Source: Candidatus Thiothrix sulfatifontis
GTDB lineage: Bacteria; Pseudomonadota; Gammaproteobacteria; Thiotrichales; Thiotrichaceae
Assembly: GCA_022828425.1 (NCBI GenBank)
Contig: CP094685.1
Coordinates: forward strand, 3,514,046 to 3,578,045
Direction: 5' to 3'
DNA length: 64,000 bases
The notes below the pieces were generated by a model. That model was not told the origin of the DNA. It saw only the letters and a list, made by a program, of their open reading frames with translations, and searched no databases. The position numbers were made by a program, and so were the translations under genes. Shown piece after piece: positions 59,724-64,000 of this stretch; the stretch's first letter is position 1, and every line of letters begins with the position of its first letter.

Positions 59724-60754
59724 TGCGGATATTATTAACCGCGAATATTGCCCCTTTCCTACAAGGTGGTGCTGACTACCATATCAATGGCTTGTACAAC
59801 GCACTAAAGCAATTTGGATTTGAGACGGAATTGATTCGTTTTCCGTTTAAATTTCATCCTGAAACGGATATACAACATCTCATGGCTTATTGTGCAGGGC
59901 TAGAGTTAAATCAAGCCAACGGCATCAGTATTGACCGCGTGATTAGCTTGCAATTTCCGGGATACGGTATTCAGCACCAAGATCATTGGGTATGGCTGAT
60001 GCATCAACACCGTGCAGTCTACGAGTTGTTTGATCCCCTTACTGCTAACCCGGCACACCAGCAACTCCGTGAAACCATTGTTCCCTATGACAATAACGCT
60101 CTGGGAAAAGCTCAAAAAGTATTTGCCAACTCACAACGGGTAGCGGATCGTTTGATGCAATTCAATCAAATCATCAGCCAAGCGTTGTATCACCCACCCA
60201 GTTACGTGGAATATTTCCGGTGTGAAGAAGCATTACCTTACGTGTTTTTCCCCAGTCGCCTTGAGTCCCTCAAACGCCAAGATTTATTGATTAAAGCAGC
60301 ACAATTCTTACAAACTCCGGTGAAAATTGTACTGGCGGGTATCGGTGGTCAATACACGCATTATCAGCAACTGGTTGCAGCCTGTGGTGTGGCTGAACAA
60401 GTCGTATTGCTAGGGCATATTACCGAGGCAGAAAAAATTGCCTTTTATGCCCATGCCTTGGCGGTATGTTTTGTGCCTTACGACGAAGACTATGGTTATG
60501 TAACCTTAGAGGCCATGTTATCCGCCAAACCAGTGATTACGGTAACGGATGCTGGGGGGCCACTTGAATTTGTTACCCACGGTCTGAATGGCTGGATTTG
60601 TGAACCTGAGCCGCAAGCCATTGCTGCCGCCATTGATGAAGCGTTTACGCAACCACACCTCAGTCGCGAAAAAGGACGTGCTGGACACGCCTTGTATACA
60701 GAACTGGGTATTTCTTGGTCTAATGTAGTTGAGAAACTAACAGCCGAGGGATAA
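59723..60754 (+). CDS. Glycosyltransferase family 4 (GT-B fold)
   Basis: 343 aa. RILLTANIAPFLQGGADYHI, NGLYNALKQFGFETELIRFP at the start; YVFFPSRLESLKRQDLLIKA and FVPYDEDYGYVTLEAMLSAK, then PVITVTDAGGPLEFVTHGLN in the donor half, with the E-x7-E signature. Its N-terminal half resembles that of the next protein (VISLQFPGYGIQHQDHWVWL against the other's VISTKYPAWMINHPNHVIYM), so the two are probably paralogues. Role: elongation of the glycan exported by Wzm/Wzt. Confidence 0.9.
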   Translation: MRILLTANIAPFLQGGADYHINGLYNALKQFGFETELIRFPFKFHPETDIQHLMAYCAGLELNQANGISIDRVISLQFPGYGIQHQDHWVWLMHQHRAVYELFDPLTANPAHQQLRETIVPYDNNALGKAQKVFANSQRVADRLMQFNQIISQALYHPPSYVEYFRCEEALPYVFFPSRLESLKRQDLLIKAAQFLQTPVKIVLAGIGGQYTHYQQLVAACGVAEQVVLLGHITEAEKIAFYAHALAVCFVPYDEDYGYVTLEAMLSAKPVITVTDAGGPLEFVTHGLNGWICEPEPQAIAAAIDEAFTQPHLSREKGRAGHALYTELGISWSNVVEKLTAEG

Positions 60755-60756
60755 AG

Positions 60757-63123
60757 GTGAAAATTGCAGTAGTAGCGCCCAGCAGCGTGCCTTTTGTGCG
60801 TGGCGGGGCAGAAAATCTTTGGTGGGGGCTCGTCGACTCTCTCAATAAACGCGCCGACGTCAGTGCTGAACTTATCAAAATACCCTCACCCGAACGCAAC
60901 TTAGATGAAATCATCCACAGTTACATCGACTTTGCGCGTTTGGATTTGCTGCATTTTGATCAAGTTATTAGCACAAAATACCCCGCATGGATGATTAATC
61001 ACCCCAACCATGTTATTTACATGCAACATAAATTACGGGGGCTTTATGACACTTATCCGCAGCACTTATCCACTGCGATTCCAGATAAGCGTCAATTTCC
61101 GCGTGAATTGCACGCATTGCATGACTTCTTGTTAAAACCGCCCGCCAATCGTGACTATTTACCGGAAATTATTCAGGCTTTACTCACTTTTCTGGCGTGG
61201 AAACAACGTTTACCTGCCGATTGGTACGCTTTCCCCGGTGCAATTAGCCGGAGTATTGTGCATTTACTGGATACTGTCGGGCAATCTAGCCCCGGTGTGA
61301 AACGGCATTGTGCCATTTCACATACCGTTGCCAATCGTTCGGGCTATTTCCCCGCCAACAGTGTCGTGGAAGTATTTTATCACCCCACTTCCCTAAGCGG
61401 CTTGCACACGGGAAGCCAACACTATTTTTTTACCGCTAGCCGCTTGGACAAACCTAAACGTATCGACTTGATTATTCGTGCTTGGTTAGCTGCGGGTATT
61501 GCGAACCCTTTATACATTGCCGGTAATGGCCCTTGTGAAGCTGCATGGCGAGATTTAGCACAAAGTAATCCCGGTATTGTATTCCTCGGCTATGTCACAG
61601 ACGAGCAATTAGCCCGGTATTACGCTGACGCCTTAGCAGTGGTTTTTGTACCGGAACAAGAAGATTACGGGCTAATCACGCTGGAAGCTATGTTAGCAGG
61701 TAAGCCGGTTATTACCACCAGCGATGCCGGAGGCGTGACCGAACTGGTCAAACACGCTGAAACTGGCTGGGTCGTTGGATCGGATGTCACCAGTTTGGCA
61801 CAAGCCTTAACAACCTGTGCTAACACCCCGGCATTAGCTGCCCGCTACGGCGCAGTCGCTAAACAGTGGGCCGATAAAGTATCGTGGAACGAATTGCATC
61901 AATTTCTCGTGGTTGGCTTACGTAAAAAACTGGTAGTCATCAATACTTTTTCGGTTTATCCCCCAGTCAGTGGTGGGCAATTGCGTATTTACCACCTGTA
62001 TCGGTGGCTGGCGCGTGTCTGGAATGTGGTATTAGTGACGTTAGTGCCTGCCAGCCACGCCACCGAGTCAGTAACCATTGCACCGGGAATGCAGGAAATT
62101 CGTCTTGCCAAATCCCTTGACTACGAGCAACGTGAACACTTGTTGTCCCAAAAACTGGGAATCTCAGCGGGTGATATTGCTGCACTGCTTTACCCTAATG
62201 CCTTACCGGAGTGGGTCAACACAATCAAAATAGAAACGGCTAATGCTGATTGGGTAGTATTATCACACCCTTACGGTTACTCGGCATTACGTTCGGCTTA
62301 TGCTGGGGCATTTTACTACGATGCCCATAATATGGAATTTGACCTAAAACAAGAGATGCTGGCATCTCAAGGCGACGTACACCGTTATCACGATGCTTTA
62401 ACCGCCGTGGAGCAAGCAGAACGTGCTTGTATACAAGAATCAAGCTGCGTCATCAGTTGCACCACAGCGGATATGGATAGATTACAACACTATTATGGCG
62501 TTGCTAAACAAGGCACTATTGTTGCCAATGGCGTGGATATTGATAGCATTCCGTTCGTGTCGACTCAGCAACGCTTAACTGATAGAAAGGATAATCGCCT
62601 TAAGGTACTGTTTATGGGAAGTTTACATCTGCCTAATATTCATGCGCTTAAGGCCATTATCGATATTGCCACGCAATGCAATAACTTGAATTTCATCATC
62701 GCTGGCAGTGTCTGCCGTGCCATAGCGACAGAAATACACACTGCAATACCCACCAACCTCACCTTATTAGGGGTAGTCAGCGATGCCGATAAACTGAAGT
62801 TGTTGCACACCTGTGATATTTCCCTGAACCCGATGATGGCTGGCTCAGGGTCTAATTTAAAAATTCTCGAAGCTGCCGCCAGCGGGCAGTTGATTATATC
62901 CACCCGTTTTGGGGCGCGAGGCGGCATCTTTATGGCAGGACGTGACTACATTGCGCAAGAACTAGATGAAATACCGGCATTTTTAAACACTATCACCCCC
63001 CAGCAACTCGCTAGTTACTCGCATGTTGTTAACTCAGCTTACCAGCAAGTCAGGCAATATGCGGATTGGAAACAGTTAGCCGCACATTTCAAAGAGGCGT
63101 TACAGCAACACTCTGCTACATGA
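60757..63123 (+). CDS. Two-domain glycosyltransferase (GT4-GT4 fusion)
   Basis: 788 aa from the GTG at 60757, 2 bp behind the previous gene. First GT-B unit, residues about 1-385: VAPSSVPFVRGGAENLWWGL, TASRLDKPKRIDLIIRAWLA, FVPEQEDYGLITLEAMLAGK then PVITTSDAGGVTELVKHAET. Second unit, about 388-788: LVVINTFSVYPPVSGGQLRI, DAHNMEFDLKQEMLAS, LFMGSLHLPNIHALKAIIDI, ISLNPMMAGSGSNLKILEAA. Each keeps the GT4 donor-site acidic residues. Such bifunctional enzymes often add two different sugars per repeat. Last gene of the secretion/export operon. Confidence 0.9.
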   Translation: MKIAVVAPSSVPFVRGGAENLWWGLVDSLNKRADVSAELIKIPSPERNLDEIIHSYIDFARLDLLHFDQVISTKYPAWMINHPNHVIYMQHKLRGLYDTYPQHLSTAIPDKRQFPRELHALHDFLLKPPANRDYLPEIIQALLTFLAWKQRLPADWYAFPGAISRSIVHLLDTVGQSSPGVKRHCAISHTVANRSGYFPANSVVEVFYHPTSLSGLHTGSQHYFFTASRLDKPKRIDLIIRAWLAAGIANPLYIAGNGPCEAAWRDLAQSNPGIVFLGYVTDEQLARYYADALAVVFVPEQEDYGLITLEAMLAGKPVITTSDAGGVTELVKHAETGWVVGSDVTSLAQALTTCANTPALAARYGAVAKQWADKVSWNELHQFLVVGLRKKLVVINTFSVYPPVSGGQLRIYHLYRWLARVWNVVLVTLVPASHATESVTIAPGMQEIRLAKSLDYEQREHLLSQKLGISAGDIAALLYPNALPEWVNTIKIETANADWVVLSHPYGYSALRSAYAGAFYYDAHNMEFDLKQEMLASQGDVHRYHDALTAVEQAERACIQESSCVISCTTADMDRLQHYYGVAKQGTIVANGVDIDSIPFVSTQQRLTDRKDNRLKVLFMGSLHLPNIHALKAIIDIATQCNNLNFIIAGSVCRAIATEIHTAIPTNLTLLGVVSDADKLKLLHTCDISLNPMMAGSGSNLKILEAAASGQLIISTRFGARGGIFMAGRDYIAQELDEIPAFLNTITPQQLASYSHVVNSAYQQVRQYADWKQLAAHFKEALQQHSAT

Positions 63124-63135
63124 ACAGCACGGCTT

Positions 63136-63173
63136 GTTAAGTCTGATTACGCGATTAACCAGTCAGACTTAAC
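63136..63173. terminator. Hairpin between convergent genes, possible bidirectional terminator
   Basis: GTTAAGTCTGA (63136-63146) and TCAGACTTAAC (63163-63173) are perfect 11-bp inverted repeats with a 16-nt loop. It lies directly after the last gene of the export operon and covers the stop codon of the convergent CAP gene. There is no long T run, so terminator strength is doubtful. Confidence 0.45.
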
Positions 63174-64000
63174 GTTATCGATGCCAATCACCAAGTCATT
63201 GACAAATTGTGTATTGCCATCAAACGTGTACGTTATATCATAAACACCTGTTTGTAACGCAACTTGATACCCTCCCGCCGTCATTGAATACAGTGTTTGA
63301 GTCGTATTAGTAGCAGTATTGAGAATAACAATACTGACGTCACCAATGCCTTCCCCAGGCGTATAGAAAGCATTGTTATCTGCGTCAGCATAAATTACAC
63401 CTAGCAATATTGCTTTCGCATTTGGTTGAGTTGCAAAATTCTGCGTGGACATCACCACGTTGAAATCCGCATTGCCATTGTTAAAACTGCCATCCACAAT
63501 ACCAATACCGATTTCTTTAAAATTTGCATTGAGCATATTGATACGGTGTCCACGCCCAATAATTCCCTCATCTACGAATAAGTCCTCATGGGAGTCTTGC
63601 ACAAACGTATTGATCAATGCTTGCGAAAGCGGTGCCGTTGTACCAACATAAGCAATATTTTCCCCAAACGTTGTATAGGTATAGCCTGTTGCTTGGATGC
63701 GATCTGCCGTAGATTTACCAGCTAAATTCGTATGCGCAAAGAAATCATTGTCCACCATATCTTGACTATGAGAACGTGCTGCGGCTGTCAGTTCGTTATT
63801 AAACGCTAAGGGTTGGCGCGGATTCGTGGACAATGTTCCTGCTGCCAATCCTTCATTAAGATCAATTCCGAGTAGACTCGCCTCTTCAACCGGGTTCATC
63901 CGCGCACGATTCAATAACTCCAGCATAAATTGTTCTTGCGCGGTCGGCTGATGACTGGGTTGCGACGGTGCATTTTTATGTACACTACCATCATTGTTAA
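63147..64000 (-). CDS. CAP/SCP-domain secreted protein (5' end beyond window)
   Basis: Open on the minus strand from the window edge to TAA at 63147-63149 (284 codons visible). An ATG at 63924-63926 is internal: the sequence before it (SQPSHQPTAQEQFMLELLNR) belongs to the CAP fold. CAP motifs: LNRARMNPVEEASLL, LAFNNELTAAARSHSQDMVD, DFFAHTNLAGKSTADRI, GENIAY and GRGHRINMLNANFKEIGIG. From about residue 190 of the visible part comes a beta-sandwich (ILLGVIYADADNNAFYTPGE to VYDITYTFDGNTQFVNDLVI), like SdrD-B or carboxypeptidase-regulatory domains. The signal for export is not visible; a type I route through the neighbouring transporter is possible but unproven. Confidence 0.87.
   Translation of the reverse strand, partial: NNDGSVHKNAPSQPSHQPTAQEQFMLELLNRARMNPVEEASLLGIDLNEGLAAGTLSTNPRQPLAFNNELTAAARSHSQDMVDNDFFAHTNLAGKSTADRIQATGYTYTTFGENIAYVGTTAPLSQALINTFVQDSHEDLFVDEGIIGRGHRINMLNANFKEIGIGIVDGSFNNGNADFNVVMSTQNFATQPNAKAILLGVIYADADNNAFYTPGEGIGDVSIVILNTATNTTQTLYSMTAGGYQVALQTGVYDITYTFDGNTQFVNDLVIGIDNVKSDWLIA

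Overview
The window reads as a piece of a gammaproteobacterial chromosome. The gene content (nifB with a 2[4Fe-4S] ferredoxin, ftsY-ftsE-ftsX, rsmD, yejBEF-type transporter, RfaH-type ops elements, large surface-polysaccharide loci, many Uma2, Rpn and toxin-antitoxin fragments) would fit a filamentous sulfur oxidiser of the Thiothrix type. That assignment is from recall only and was not checked against any database.

Layout. 1-2951: nitrogen-fixation genes on the minus strand (flavodiiron protein cut by the window edge, a small ORF, ferredoxin, nifB) behind a sigma-54-like promoter with two NifA-type TGT-N10-ACA sites. 2946-5248: a type II restriction-modification module whose methyltransferase is frameshifted. 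5498-16853: housekeeping genes (membrane thioredoxin, NlpC/P60 lipoprotein, rsmD, two M16 peptidases, ftsYEX, a zinc-ribbon protein, a YejBEF-like ABC importer). 16913-22587: two divergent secreted leucine-rich-repeat proteins sharing one CRP-type site.

22613-41105: surface polysaccharide locus: ugd, decayed epimerase and fucose-synthase genes, rmlA, rmlB, a sugar aminotransferase, an acetyltransferase, Wzx flippase, Wzy polymerase, four glycosyltransferases and an SDR. The glycan genes at about 33-39 kb are markedly AT-rich, as is common for laterally acquired O-antigen clusters. The leader before ugd is present three times and carries five copies of GGCGGTAGCGTK, the ops element at which RfaH is recruited in enterobacteria.

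41106-52580: an accretion zone. Six fragments of the 3' end of the SDR gene at 40095-41105 lie between small modules (Uma2, UPF0175/DUF3368, AbiEii-like nucleotidyltransferase, PIN/BrnT/BrnA, Rpn nucleases), and a pglD-pglC pair occurs twice with a third relic. 52686-63123: one long operon with a type I secretion ABC protein and adaptor, a Wzm/Wzt polysaccharide ABC exporter, a DUF4214-coiled coil-methyltransferase and two GT4 proteins (one a double GT4). The window ends in a convergent CAP-domain protein gene.

The feature tying the right-hand two thirds together is regulatory: eight TGTGA-N6-TCACA sites precede the LRR genes, the three ops leaders, the 41-kb genes, both pglC genes and the secretion/export operon. 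In every case a candidate -10 hexamer lies 28.5-29.5 bp (34.5 at most under another choice of hexamer in the leaders) from the site centre, the geometry of class II CRP activation. The inferred picture is a cell-surface glycan and secreted-protein programme under a CRP/Vfr-like regulator and, for the long leaders, RfaH antitermination.
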